From positions 20,964-84,963 of the forward strand of contig JAFSIW010000051.1 in NCBI GenBank assembly GCA_017439545.1: a DNA stretch of 64,000 bases. Direction: 5' to 3'. Each line of letters starts with the position of its first letter. Position 1 is the first letter of the stretch. The position numbers were made by a program, and so were the translations under genes. Shown piece by piece: positions 55,641-64,000 of the stretch. The notes under the pieces were generated by a model. It searched no databases and was not told the origin of the DNA. It saw only the letters and a program-made list of their open reading frames with translations. This stretch comes from Clostridia bacterium. Its GTDB lineage: Bacteria > Bacillota > Clostridia > Oscillospirales > Acutalibacteraceae.

Positions 55641-55669
55641 TTGACAAACCCTTTCCAAGCGAATAAAAT
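55641..55669 (+). promoter_or_regulatory. rnpB promoter
   Basis: TTGACA (55641-55646), a 17-nt spacer and TAAAAT (55664-55669), a near-consensus strong promoter ending 5 nt before the RNA. Confidence 0.9.
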
Positions 55670-55673
55670 GAAT

Positions 55674-56029
55674 GTGTGACTGAGTTGAACGATCGCGCAC
55701 CAAAGCAAGCCTTATCAACTTGTGATTGGTGTGAGGAAAGTCCGAGCTCCGCAGGGCAGGATAACGGCTAACAGCCGCCGAGGGCGACCTTAGGGAAAGT
55801 GCAACAGAGAGATACCGCCGACTTTGGTCGGCAAGGGTGGAAAGGCGAGGTAAGAGCTCACCGGCGTGCAGGAGACTGCACGGCCATGTAAACCCTATCC
55901 GGAGCAACATCGACAGAAACCATACGTCTGCCCGACGTGTTTCGACGGATGGCTTGAGCGATCGAAGCAATTCGGCGTCGAGATAGATGATCGTTTTCAA
56001 CAGAACTCGGCTTACAGACTCAGTCACAC
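55674..56029 (+). ncRNA. rnpB: RNase P RNA
   Basis: The ends pair as helix P1: gtgtgactgag (55674-55684) with ctcagtcacac (56019-56029). Inside are the universal blocks GAGGAAAGTCCGAGCTCC (about 55733), GGGCAGGATAACGGCTAA, GAGGGCGACCTTAGGGAAA, AACAGAGAGATACCGCC, GGGTGGAAAGGCGAGGTAAG, AGAGCTCACCGG and AGACTGCACGGCCATG and near the end CAGAACTCGGCTTACAGAC. It is the catalytic RNA that trims the 5' ends of tRNAs. It is an isolated gene with its own promoter and terminator. Confidence 0.96.
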
Positions 56030-56044
56030 CATTGATACTATCGT

Positions 56045-56070
56045 GGGGGCTCATGTAAGCCCCTATTTTT
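56045..56070 (+). terminator. rnpB terminator
   Basis: The arms ggggct (56046-56051) and agcccc (56058-56063) followed by TATTTTT. Confidence 0.88.
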
Positions 56071-56082
56071 GTAGGTGATACC

Positions 56083-56751
56083 ATGAAGCCCATTGCCCAT
56101 ATTGAAACTGATTTTCCCACCAAATTCGGCATTCCCCGCCAAAGCGGATTGATCGACGAATTGGTGGGACGAATCGTATTTGAGAAAGATTATCGGGATC
56201 CGCAAGCCTTGCGAGGACTGGATGATTTCTCTCATTTATGGCTATTGTGGGAGTTTTCGGAAAACAAACGGGAGGATTGGTCTCCCACCGTTCGTCCGCC
56301 CCGTCTCGGCGGTAACAAACGGGTGGGCGTGTTTGCCACCCGTTCTCCCTTTCGACCCAATCCCATTGGGCTTTCTTGTGTAAAACTGATTGCCATCAAA
56401 GCAGAAGAGGAAGGCACAGTGCTGTACGTGAGCGGAGCTGATTTAATGAACGGTACGCCCATTTACGATATTAAGCCCTACATTCCCCTCACCGATTGCA
56501 AACCGGAAGCCACCGAGGGATATACAAAAGAGACTAAGCAGTACGCGTTAACGGTAGACTTCCCTGCCGACTTATTAACGCTGGTTCCTGAGGAAAAACA
56601 GCCAGCTTTGATTCAAGTGTTGGAACAAGATCCCAGACCGTCATATATTGATGACCCGCAGCGGGAATACGGTGTGTATTTCGGAAAACAAAACATCCGT
56701 TTTACAGTGAACGACCATATTCTGACCGTAATAAAAGTAGAAGCCATATAG
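56083..56751 (+). CDS. trmO: tRNA m6t6A37 methyltransferase
   Basis: A 222-residue TsaA/TrmO protein that N-methylates t6A37 using SAM. It has the family signature PRLGGNKRVGVFATRSPFRP followed by NPIGLS, with FSHLWLLWEF before it. The C-terminal half (about 140-222) includes the usual VEQDPRPSY-like EQDPRPSYIDD. It lies 11 nt before the GH38 gene, so the two may share an mRNA by proximity. Confidence 0.92.
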   Translation: MKPIAHIETDFPTKFGIPRQSGLIDELVGRIVFEKDYRDPQALRGLDDFSHLWLLWEFSENKREDWSPTVRPPRLGGNKRVGVFATRSPFRPNPIGLSCVKLIAIKAEEEGTVLYVSGADLMNGTPIYDIKPYIPLTDCKPEATEGYTKETKQYALTVDFPADLLTLVPEEKQPALIQVLEQDPRPSYIDDPQREYGVYFGKQNIRFTVNDHILTVIKVEAI

Positions 56752-56761
56752 AGGTGTTACC

Positions 56762-59182
56762 ATGAAACAAATTCACTTACTGTGCAACGCTCACCTTGAC
56801 CCGGTTTGGCAATGGCAACGTCCCGAAGGAATGGGTGAGGCTATTTCCACCTTTCGCATTGCCGCAGACTTTTGCGAGCAAAACGATGGCTTCGTTTTTA
56901 ATCACAACGAATCCCTTTTGTATGAATGGGTAGAGGAATATGACCCTGCCCTATTCAAACGGATCCAATCTCTTGTCAAGCAAGGCAAATGGCATATTAT
57001 GGGCGGATGGTATTTACAACCCGATTGCACCATGCTTTCGGGGGAATCCTTCATTCGTCAAATTGAGGTCGGCAACCGTTATTTTATGGAAAAATTTGGG
57101 GTAAAGCCCACCACCGCCATGAACGTTGACCCCTTTGGTCACACCCGCGGTTTGGTGCAAATTTTAGCCAAAACAGGGTATGAAAATTATTTGTTTATGC
57201 GTCCCAACGGCATTGTACCTCAGCGAGACTTTATTTGGGAAGGATACGACGGCAGTCGCGTATTGGGTCATTGTTTATGGGCGGCTTATCGCACTCCCAA
57301 AGGGCAAGCAGGACCCAGAGTGGCTGGCTCTCTTGCGTTAGAGGGTGATTCCAATTTAGTGTTGTGGGGCATTGGCAACCACGGCGGCGGTCCTTCCAAA
57401 GAGGATTTGGACAACATTCAAGCCATGATTGACGCACACCCCGAAATCCAAATTACCCACTCCGACTGCAACACCTATTTTGCCACCGTTGATCAAGACA
57501 AATTGCAGGTGATTGACCGTTCGATGATCCACTGCATGGTGGGGTGTTACACCTCTATGGTGCGCATCAAACAACTGCACCGCAAATTAGAAAACAAAAT
57601 TGCCGTTTGCGAAAAGTTGTTGGCGGTCAGCGGGATAGACTACGACAAAAAAGAATGGGAACAAGCCCAAAAGGCATTAATGTTCAACCAATTCCACGAT
57701 ATTTTGCCCGGTTCCATGGTCAAAGCGGCAGAAGAAGATTCCATTCGTTTGTTCCACTACGGGGATGAAATTGTTTCCCGCTTAATCACCAAAGCCATGT
57801 TCAAATTAAGTGAACATCAAGTTCCTGCTGGCGAAAACACCATTCCCGTTATGGTGTTTAATCCACACCCTTACCCTTTGGAAACCGATATTCCCGTGGA
57901 ATTTATGTTGCAAGAACAAAACCGCAACGAAAACGAGGTAACCCTTGCCACCGCCTATGATGCAAAGGGCAATCGGTTGCCCACGCAAAACATCAAAGAA
58001 GGCAGTAACATTACCATGGACTGGCGAAAAGCCTGCACTTTCCATGCAACATTGGAACCCATGCAACTCAATCGATTTGATCTGCATTTAGAGGTTGCCC
58101 CTCTGCCTCGGCGTCCCATTACCCCTTGTGAAGAAACCGAAACCTATTTGGTGGTTACTACCGAGGATTTAACCGTTAAAATCAACAAACAAAGCGGGCT
58201 CATCGACCAATACACCGTAAGCGGCAAGAATTATCTGAACGCAGAAAGCGGGAAAATTCGGGTTTATACTGCCGACGAAGACCCTTGGGGTATGACCATT
58301 GACGGGTATCACGACTTCATTGGGGAAATGACGTTACTTTCCGATAAAGAAGCCAACCGCATCAACGGTTGCCCCGCGGTCGACACCCCCAATGTACGAG
58401 TCATAGAAAACGGCGACGTACTTTGCAAAATTCAGGCTACCTTTGGTTTTGAAACTTCTTACGCCATTGTGACCTACACCATTCCCAAGCGAGGGGATCA
58501 GGTTGATATTCATATTAAAACCATAGCCAATGATAGCAATCGGGTTTATAAGTTATGCTTTAACACCAATTTTAATGCGCCTGCCTTTTTGGGGCAAACC
58601 GCGTTCGGTCGCGAGGTGATGTTAAGCGGTGAGCGAGAGGTAACCTATCAAAAATGGTGCGGAATGGAGCAAGAAAGCGACGGACTTTACTTACTCAATC
58701 GCGGCACTTACGGCGGCAGTTGCATAGGCAACAAAATGCAAGCCACCCTGTTACACACCGCCGCTTATTGTGCCCATCCCATCCCTCAACGGGATTTGGT
58801 GGATACCGACCGTCACTTAGATCGTATGGATATGGGCGAACGGGAATTTAATTTCGCTTTGACCACCAAAGGAACTTGTGTTGATGCGATCAGCGAACAA
58901 TTCAACCAATTGCCGGAAGTATTGGTGTACTTTCCTTGCGGCGGCGGCAACATTCCCGAAACCAAGCTTGTTGTCGATCATCCACAGACCGTGTTGTCTT
59001 GCTACAAACCGCTGAACGATACAGCAAGATTGATTCGTTTGTTTAATCCGTTAAACGAGGAGGTCGACCTGACCCTGACCACAGGAGATGAAACCTATCC
59101 CCTGCACCTCACTCCTTATGAAGCAGCAACCTATCGTTTGGAAGATAAAACCCTAACACCGTGCAATATGATAGAACTGTAA
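56762..59182 (+). CDS. GH38 alpha-mannosidase
   Basis: An 806-residue enzyme. It has the zinc-binding HLDPVWQW at the N-terminus, NHNESLLYEW, and the nucleophile Asp in MNVDPFGHTRG (about residue 120-125), followed by the helical and beta-sandwich domains of the family. It has no signal peptide, so it acts inside the cell. Its likely job is trimming mannose from glycans taken up from outside. The window shows no linked transporter. It ends at a strong terminator. Confidence 0.9.
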   Translation: MKQIHLLCNAHLDPVWQWQRPEGMGEAISTFRIAADFCEQNDGFVFNHNESLLYEWVEEYDPALFKRIQSLVKQGKWHIMGGWYLQPDCTMLSGESFIRQIEVGNRYFMEKFGVKPTTAMNVDPFGHTRGLVQILAKTGYENYLFMRPNGIVPQRDFIWEGYDGSRVLGHCLWAAYRTPKGQAGPRVAGSLALEGDSNLVLWGIGNHGGGPSKEDLDNIQAMIDAHPEIQITHSDCNTYFATVDQDKLQVIDRSMIHCMVGCYTSMVRIKQLHRKLENKIAVCEKLLAVSGIDYDKKEWEQAQKALMFNQFHDILPGSMVKAAEEDSIRLFHYGDEIVSRLITKAMFKLSEHQVPAGENTIPVMVFNPHPYPLETDIPVEFMLQEQNRNENEVTLATAYDAKGNRLPTQNIKEGSNITMDWRKACTFHATLEPMQLNRFDLHLEVAPLPRRPITPCEETETYLVVTTEDLTVKINKQSGLIDQYTVSGKNYLNAESGKIRVYTADEDPWGMTIDGYHDFIGEMTLLSDKEANRINGCPAVDTPNVRVIENGDVLCKIQATFGFETSYAIVTYTIPKRGDQVDIHIKTIANDSNRVYKLCFNTNFNAPAFLGQTAFGREVMLSGEREVTYQKWCGMEQESDGLYLLNRGTYGGSCIGNKMQATLLHTAAYCAHPIPQRDLVDTDRHLDRMDMGEREFNFALTTKGTCVDAISEQFNQLPEVLVYFPCGGGNIPETKLVVDHPQTVLSCYKPLNDTARLIRLFNPLNEEVDLTLTTGDETYPLHLTPYEAATYRLEDKTLTPCNMIEL

Positions 59183-59185
59183 ACG

Positions 59186-59212
59186 AAAACCCCCGACCAA
59201 GTCGGGGGTTTC
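59186..59212. terminator. bidirectional terminator
   Basis: The arms aacccccgac (59188-59197) and gtcgggggtt (59201-59210) with A and T flanks. It separates GH38 (+) from copA (-). Confidence 0.9.
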
Positions 59213-59222
59213 TGCTTACTAT

Positions 59223-61691
59223 TTATTGAACTTCTACAACCCTGTAGCCTTCTTTTTCCACAGTTTCCTTCAGCAAATCATTTGACAAGTCAGCATTCAG
59301 CGTCACCACCGCCGAATCGGTCATATGATCCACTTCGGCCGACGCCACTTGAGGCAAGGCTTCCAGCACAGTTTTTACCCGTCCCGAACAATGGGGGCAC
59401 ATCATACCTTCGATTTTCATGGATTTTGTCATTGTTTGTTCCTTCTTTCTTTTTGATCTTCTTTTATGATCATGTTTTGTGCTGTGGGGATTCAGGAAAT
59501 TCAGCCGTAACGCATTGGACACCACACAAAAACTGGAAAGGCTCATGGCGGCGGCACCAAACATAGGATTCATCTCCCACCCCAAAAGGCTGATAAACGC
59601 CCCTGCGGCAAGGGGAATACCAACCATATTATAAAAGAATGCCCAAAATAGATTTTCCTTAATATTCCGCAAAACGCCGCGGCTCAGCCGAATGGCGGCA
59701 GGCACATCCGCAAGGGTACTGTTCATCAACACAACGTCAGCAGCATCCATAGCAATATCGGTTCCCGCACCGATGGCGATTCCCACGTCAGCACGGGTCA
59801 GCGCAGGAGCGTCGTTAATGCCGTCACCAACCATTGCGGTTACCCCCTGTTCTTTTAGGCGGCGAACAGTTTGCTCTTTTTGATCGGGTTTCACGTCGGC
59901 GATCACCTCATCCACTCCCACCTTGGCGGCAATGGCATCGGCAGTTTGCCGATTATCCCCCGTGAGCATAACGGTGCGAATCCCCATTTTTTTCAAGGCG
60001 GCAATGGCGGCGGGGCTGTCCTCTTTAATTACGTCAGCCACCCCGATCAAACCTAAAAAGCGGTTATTGTTACCAAAGAACAAGGGGGTTTTTCCTTGAC
60101 TTGCCAACTCTTTCGCCTGATTGTCGACCCAGTCCGGCAGAAGAATATATTCCGATACGAAGCGATGATTTCCCCCGAACAACAGTTGCCCATCCATGCG
60201 GGCGGTGAGGCCGCCGCCGGACACGATTTGAAAATCCGTAACCGTCTGCGGAGTGATCCCCGTCTGTTCGCCATAGCGAAGAATCGCTTTTGCCAAAGGA
60301 TGCTCACTCTTACACTCCAAAGACAAGGCAATTTGCAAAAGTTCTTCTGCCTTTATTCCGTCAGCGGGAAGCAGGTCGGTTACGGTAGGCTCGCCTTTGG
60401 TGATGGTACCGGTCTTATCTAAGGCAACGATTTGTATCTTACCGGTTTGCTCTAACACGGCGGCAGTTTTAAACAACAACCCGTGTTTGGCGCCTACCCC
60501 ACTACCCACCATAATCGCAACGGGAGTAGCAAGTCCCAATGCGCAGGGACAACTGATCACCAACACCGAAATACCACGAGCAAGTGCATAACCCACCGTT
60601 TGACCGGCGAGCATCCAAGCAACAAACGTGATCAAGGCAATGGCTATGACTACGGGCACAAAAACGCCCGAAACCTTGTCGGCAATTTTTGCAATGGGCG
60701 CCTTGGTTGCGGCGGCATCCGACACCATTTTGATGATTTGTGAAAGGGTAGTATCTTCGCCCACCCGCACCGCTTGGCAGGTCAAAAAGCCCGACTGATT
60801 GATGGTAGCGGCGGTTACGGAGTCCCCTGCCGACTTGTCTACAGGAATACTTTCCCCCGTGATGGCAGACTCATTCACCGCACTAATACCATCCACAACC
60901 ACGCCGTCAACAGGGATACTTTCTCCCGGGCGAACGGTAAACAAATCCCCTTTGTTCACCTGCTCAATGGGTACAATCACCTCTTTACCGTCTCGTAATA
61001 ATGTAGCGGTTTCGGGTGCTAATTGCATCAGCCCTTTCAGCGCATTGGTGGTTTTGCCTTTGGAGCGAGCCTCTAATAATTTACCCACCGTAATCAAGGT
61101 GAGAATCATAGCCGCCGACTCAAAATATAAATCGTGTAAAAAGTGAGACGAGGGATTGGCGGTCATTTGAAACAACACCACCGTGCTATATACAAAAGCC
61201 GCCCCCGAACCAAGGGACACCAAAGTATCCATATTAGGCGAGCGATGAACGATCCCCTTAAAGCCGCTAATGAAGAAGTTTTGGTTGATAACCATTACTG
61301 CCAATGTCAGTAGAAGTTGTATTAACCCCTGCGCCACGGGATTGGTAGCCAAAAACGCAGGCAACGGCATTCCCCACATGGTATGCCCCATAGAAAGCAC
61401 CATTAAAAGAATCATAAATATCAACGAAGCGATCAACCGTTTGACAAGAGCAGGGGTTTCTGTATCTTTGATTTGATCTTTTATCTCGCTTTTTCGCCCC
61501 TTAACGGATGCGCCATAGCCTGCCTTTTCTACGGCGGCGATAATCGTTTGCGAATCCCCGCCTTCTACCATCATAGAATGGGTCAGCAAGTTAACACTGC
61601 AGGACGTGACTCCTTCTACCCCGCCCACCGCCTTTTCCACCCGTGCGGAGCAAGCAGCGCAAGACATACCGGTTACGTTATATTGTTGCAT
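59223..61691 (-). CDS. copA: Cu(I)-exporting P1B-1 ATPase with fused C-terminal CopZ-like domain
   Basis: An 822-residue pump. It has an N-terminal HMA domain (GMSCAACSARVE), the membrane metal site SCPCALGLATP, DKTGTITKGE, SEHPLAKAI, GDGINDAPALTRADVG and the P1B-1 signatures YNMVG and MSLSS. Normal CopA ends near the last helix (about residue 735); here it continues through a basic, His-containing linker into a second HMA domain (IEGMMCPHCSGRVK). That domain looks like the small chaperone CopZ; an internal ATG at 59432 with AAGGAA upstream would encode it alone (69 residues). ATG at 61691 chosen, GAGGTG upstream. It lies 11 nt after csoR. Confidence 0.93.
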   Translation of the reverse strand: MQQYNVTGMSCAACSARVEKAVGGVEGVTSCSVNLLTHSMMVEGGDSQTIIAAVEKAGYGASVKGRKSEIKDQIKDTETPALVKRLIASLIFMILLMVLSMGHTMWGMPLPAFLATNPVAQGLIQLLLTLAVMVINQNFFISGFKGIVHRSPNMDTLVSLGSGAAFVYSTVVLFQMTANPSSHFLHDLYFESAAMILTLITVGKLLEARSKGKTTNALKGLMQLAPETATLLRDGKEVIVPIEQVNKGDLFTVRPGESIPVDGVVVDGISAVNESAITGESIPVDKSAGDSVTAATINQSGFLTCQAVRVGEDTTLSQIIKMVSDAAATKAPIAKIADKVSGVFVPVVIAIALITFVAWMLAGQTVGYALARGISVLVISCPCALGLATPVAIMVGSGVGAKHGLLFKTAAVLEQTGKIQIVALDKTGTITKGEPTVTDLLPADGIKAEELLQIALSLECKSEHPLAKAILRYGEQTGITPQTVTDFQIVSGGGLTARMDGQLLFGGNHRFVSEYILLPDWVDNQAKELASQGKTPLFFGNNNRFLGLIGVADVIKEDSPAAIAALKKMGIRTVMLTGDNRQTADAIAAKVGVDEVIADVKPDQKEQTVRRLKEQGVTAMVGDGINDAPALTRADVGIAIGAGTDIAMDAADVVLMNSTLADVPAAIRLSRGVLRNIKENLFWAFFYNMVGIPLAAGAFISLLGWEMNPMFGAAAMSLSSFCVVSNALRLNFLNPHSTKHDHKRRSKRKKEQTMTKSMKIEGMMCPHCSGRVKTVLEALPQVASAEVDHMTDSAVVTLNADLSNDLLKETVEKEGYRVVEVQ

Positions 61692-61702
61692 TGAATTCAC
61701 CT

Positions 61703-62008
61703 CTATTTCATCAGTTTTTGCAGCAAATGAGTCAATTCATCAATGGTTTCGTCTTTTCCTGCCCGAATATCCTCAGCTACACAAGTATGAATATGATTGG
61801 ACAGCAAAACCTTGTTAAAACTGTTCAAAGCGGCGGTCACCGCTGACACTTGGGTTAAAATATCGGGACAATAGGCATCTTGTTCTACCATGCCCTTAAT
61901 GCCTCGAATCTGCCCCTCGATACGATTGAGACGATGAATAAGATCTTTATATTCGGCTATACTGCGTTGCTTGGTTTTGTGACAAGCGCAACATTGATTC
62001 TCTTTCAT
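61703..62008 (-). CDS. csoR: CsoR copper-sensing repressor
   Basis: A 101-residue all-helical repressor with the copper ligands in order: Cys in DAYCPDIL, His in NHIHTC and Cys in the same stretch, plus the RLNRIEGQIRGIKGM helix. Copper binding releases it from DNA. I chose the ATG at 62008 because it begins just below the promoter-operator; a longer reading runs through it. The N-terminal CCACH adds extra thiols. Confidence 0.95.
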   Translation of the reverse strand: MKENQCCACHKTKQRSIAEYKDLIHRLNRIEGQIRGIKGMVEQDAYCPDILTQVSAVTAALNSFNKVLLSNHIHTCVAEDIRAGKDETIDELTHLLQKLMK

Positions 62009-62029
62009 ATTTGCCTTCACCTCACTGAT

Positions 62030-62058
62030 ATTATATACCCCGTGGGGGTATTTGTCAA
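62030..62058 (-). promoter_or_regulatory. copper operon promoter with CsoR operator in the spacer
   Basis: On the minus strand, TTGACA (62058-62053), a 17-nt spacer and TATAAT (62035-62030). The inverted repeat ATACCCC-GTG-GGGGTAT (62035-62051) fills the spacer and touches both boxes, a textbook CsoR site. Confidence 0.92.
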
Positions 62059-62060
62059 GT

Positions 62061-62093
62061 AAAAAAAGCGATCGGCTGTTACAACCGATCGCT
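62061..62093 (-). terminator. terminator of the GH2 gene
   Basis: The arms agcgatcgg (62067-62075) and ccgatcgct (62085-62093) followed on the minus strand by TTTTTTT. It lies 6 nt past the GH2 stop and just above the csoR promoter. Confidence 0.9.
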
Positions 62094-62099
62094 GTATTT

Positions 62100-63803
62100 T
62101 TATAGATTTCTCTCAAATGCTGCTAATAACTCACGGGCGAGCGTCTGCATTTTATGCTCACTCACCTTAACAACCTGTCGATCATAGGTTACGAGACCAT
62201 TGATTTCATCCTCAACATCGCTAACCTGTGTCAGAATCGTGGCGCAAAGTCCTTGCTCGATGGCAGGAATAACCTGCTCCCGATACAGACAAAGCAGATC
62301 TTGTTGCAGTTGCTCGGTCGAGGAACAAGTTTTATAACCGTAATCCTTGCTCAGGTTAAACCGATGCCCATCAACCGCGCAGGCATAGCCGCCGAATTCC
62401 GAAAGCACTAACGGACGTGCAGTAGGCTTGCAACGAATCTTACGAAAATAGATATGCTCACTTTGCACGTCACTTTTCTTGCTGAAGAACCACCCTGAGG
62501 TGGTATCCCAAATACGAGTGTCATCCAGCCCTTTGCAAAAGTCATACAAGCGATCGGGGGTATGCTGTCCCCAGCCTTCGTTAAAAATGGTGTAATAACA
62601 CACACAAGGATGGTTATATAGAGCCGTAACAGTCTCTTGACAATGGGACATAAAATACTGCTTTTGTTTGGCACCGACAGGCCATTTAAGGATTCGTTTC
62701 AACCCAATCGTGGGCAATGCCGTGTCAACCAAAAAGCTGTATTTGCCGCTGTTGACCATATCCTGAAAGACAATCATTCCGTATTGATCACAATAGTAGT
62801 AGAACAGGTCCGGTTCGATCTTGATATGTTTTCGCAGAGTATTAAAACCGAGTGATTTCATCGTTTTAACGTCAAACGCATACCCCTCGGGTGTAGCAGG
62901 CAAATAGATGCCGTCAGAAAAGTAGCCCTGGTCTAACAAACCGTGAAAAAAGTAAGGTTTTCCGTTTAAGCAAAGACGCGCCTTACCGTTGATCGATTCG
63001 GACGTGACAGTACGAAGCGCAAAATACGAGGCAACGGTATCTTCGCCATCAGTCAAAGTGAAATCGTATAAATAGGGGTCCTCAGGGGACCACAAATGAG
63101 GATTTTGCGGTGTTACCGTCACCGATTCCCCTTCAAACTGATACTGAGAACCGTCATTCAGCGTTAAGCACTTCGTCCCATTCCCTCCATCAACACGAAT
63201 GGTCACCGAAGAGAGTGTTGGTGTAATGGTAAGAGATCGAATATAGTTTTTGGGGACCCACTCCATCCACACGGGTTGCCAGATACCGCTGGTGGGTGTG
63301 TACCACATTCCGCCCCGCTTTTTGCGTTGCTTGCCGTATGGTAAGGCTTGATCCAAATCATCAACCACCGAAACCCACAAGGTGTTCTCGCCTTCACAAA
63401 GCACATCGGTTATGTCGTAGCAAAAGGACCGATAACCGCCCATGTGCTCACCGATCCATTGCCCATTGACTAAAATGCGAGCGATTTGATCCACCGCACC
63501 AAAATGCAACAATAAGCGGCGGTCAGAGGGGATTTGCGGTATAGCAAAGGAAGTAGCATAGCGGTAGCTCTCCCCTTTTTTCATAGGGCGCTCAATACCG
63601 GAAAGACGTGATTCGGGAACAAACGGAACTTGAATCTTGCCCAGATACCGCTCATCAGACTTTGAACTGACAAGCAGATCCCACTGACCGCACAGGGAGA
63701 TATACGAATCCCGTTTTAGCTGAGGGCGGGGGTATTCGGTTTGCCAAGTGGATTGCCCGCCATTTTCAAAAGGGGTTTTTAAATGACATAGTGACTGCTT
63801 CAT
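62100..63803 (-). CDS. GH2-family glycosidase (beta-galactosidase/glucuronidase group)
   Basis: A 567-residue enzyme. It has the sugar-binding N-terminal domain (about 1-170), an Ig-like domain (about 175-275) and a TIM barrel (about 280-567) with the acid/base Glu in FNEGWGQH and the nucleophile in LSEFGGYA. It has no signal peptide. The chain ends after the barrel, shorter than full LacZ, as in small GH2 enzymes. The sugar (galactose, glucuronic acid, mannose or arabinose) cannot be decided by eye. Confidence 0.88.
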   Translation of the reverse strand: MKQSLCHLKTPFENGGQSTWQTEYPRPQLKRDSYISLCGQWDLLVSSKSDERYLGKIQVPFVPESRLSGIERPMKKGESYRYATSFAIPQIPSDRRLLLHFGAVDQIARILVNGQWIGEHMGGYRSFCYDITDVLCEGENTLWVSVVDDLDQALPYGKQRKKRGGMWYTPTSGIWQPVWMEWVPKNYIRSLTITPTLSSVTIRVDGGNGTKCLTLNDGSQYQFEGESVTVTPQNPHLWSPEDPYLYDFTLTDGEDTVASYFALRTVTSESINGKARLCLNGKPYFFHGLLDQGYFSDGIYLPATPEGYAFDVKTMKSLGFNTLRKHIKIEPDLFYYYCDQYGMIVFQDMVNSGKYSFLVDTALPTIGLKRILKWPVGAKQKQYFMSHCQETVTALYNHPCVCYYTIFNEGWGQHTPDRLYDFCKGLDDTRIWDTTSGWFFSKKSDVQSEHIYFRKIRCKPTARPLVLSEFGGYACAVDGHRFNLSKDYGYKTCSSTEQLQQDLLCLYREQVIPAIEQGLCATILTQVSDVEDEINGLVTYDRQVVKVSEHKMQTLARELLAAFERNL

Positions 63804-63892
63804 AAATACCTCACAAATAGAAAGTGGTTATAGTATAGCACAAAAAGGGAGCAAAAGCAAACCGAGATCATAAAATTTATATATACAAAGGA

Positions 63893-63920
63893 AAAAGCCA
63901 CGGGTTGCCCCGTGGCTTTT
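63893..63920 (-). terminator. terminator of the gene at the right edge
   Basis: The arms aaaagccacggg (63893-63904) and cccgtggctttt (63909-63920) with a T run on the minus side. It lies 49 nt after the stop at 63969. Confidence 0.85.
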
Positions 63921-63968
63921 GTTGATTTAAGTAAGCTTGCAATTACTTAAGGTAACCTAAGAAGGTAA

Positions 63969-64000
63969 TTAGTCACCGTATACCAAACCGTCGATGGTGA
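63969..64000 (-). CDS. C-terminal end of an unidentified protein
   Basis: Only the last ten codons lie in the window, ending TIDGLVYGD and TAA at 63969-63971. The strand and the terminator below it support a real gene, but nothing can be said about its function. Confidence 0.5.
   Translation of the reverse strand, partial: TIDGLVYGD

Overview
The window looks like a chromosomal segment of a low-to-mid GC, anaerobic, spore-forming Firmicute of class Clostridia, most likely from the Oscillospirales/Ruminococcaceae. The reasons are the strong AGGAGG-type ribosome sites, a SpoVT-like regulator with a sporulation-type promoter, an M23/M50 pair resembling SpoIVFA/SpoIVFB, meso-diaminopimelate dehydrogenase, a dockerin-bearing GH13 protein of the kind found in starch- or fibre-degrading ruminococci, a domain-swapped GH3, and a purine pathway that splits PurH into two proteins. 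No rRNA, tRNA, CRISPR array or insertion sequence was recognised.

Layout. 1-6.7 kb: a large secreted repeat protein (cut by the window edge), a circularly permuted GH3 glycosidase and an AraC regulator; the first two have near-identical upstream modules. 6.8-13.7 kb: stand-alone GMP synthetase ATPase subunit, Ddh, a phosphopantetheinyl transferase, a phosphohexomutase, a TasA-like/PQTGD surface pair and an AEC transporter. 13.7-27.5 kb: a ten-gene minus-strand purine/one-carbon operon (purE-F-M-N-O-H-glyA-purD-purL-fhs) behind a promoter and a ZTP riboswitch with an overlapping terminator. 27.6-33.3 kb: a complete seven-gene pyrimidine operon (pyrC-K-D-F-E-B-I). 33.3-37.8 kb: HD hydrolase, a Zn/Cd efflux operon with an ArsR/SmtB operator, and a split chromate transporter. 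37.8-41.6 kb: nif3-like, trmK, a GNAT enzyme, a small membrane protein, a PnuC-like transporter and spoVT.

41.5-50.2 kb is the accessory region. It holds three XRE regulators (two with TPR-like tails), a TetR gene followed by a dockerin-bearing GH13 that lacks its catalytic residues, and two extra copies of the spoVT promoter plus its first 11-12 codons. The extra copies keep the peptide while changing codons synonymously, keep exactly the same 17-nt sigma-G-like promoter spacing, and each sits head-to-head with an XRE gene followed by a related terminator. This tandem arrangement is the best candidate for an undescribed system in the window.

50.3-64 kb: an acyltransferase with a zinc-ribbon tail, the TIGR03960 radical-SAM/DUF2344 pair, an M23/M50 sporulation-like pair, RNase P RNA, TrmO, a GH38 mannosidase, a CsoR-CopA copper operon with a CopZ-like domain fused to the pump, a GH2 glycosidase, and the last codons of a gene entering from the right edge.

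All calls come from reading the sequence and remembered family motifs; no database search was run.
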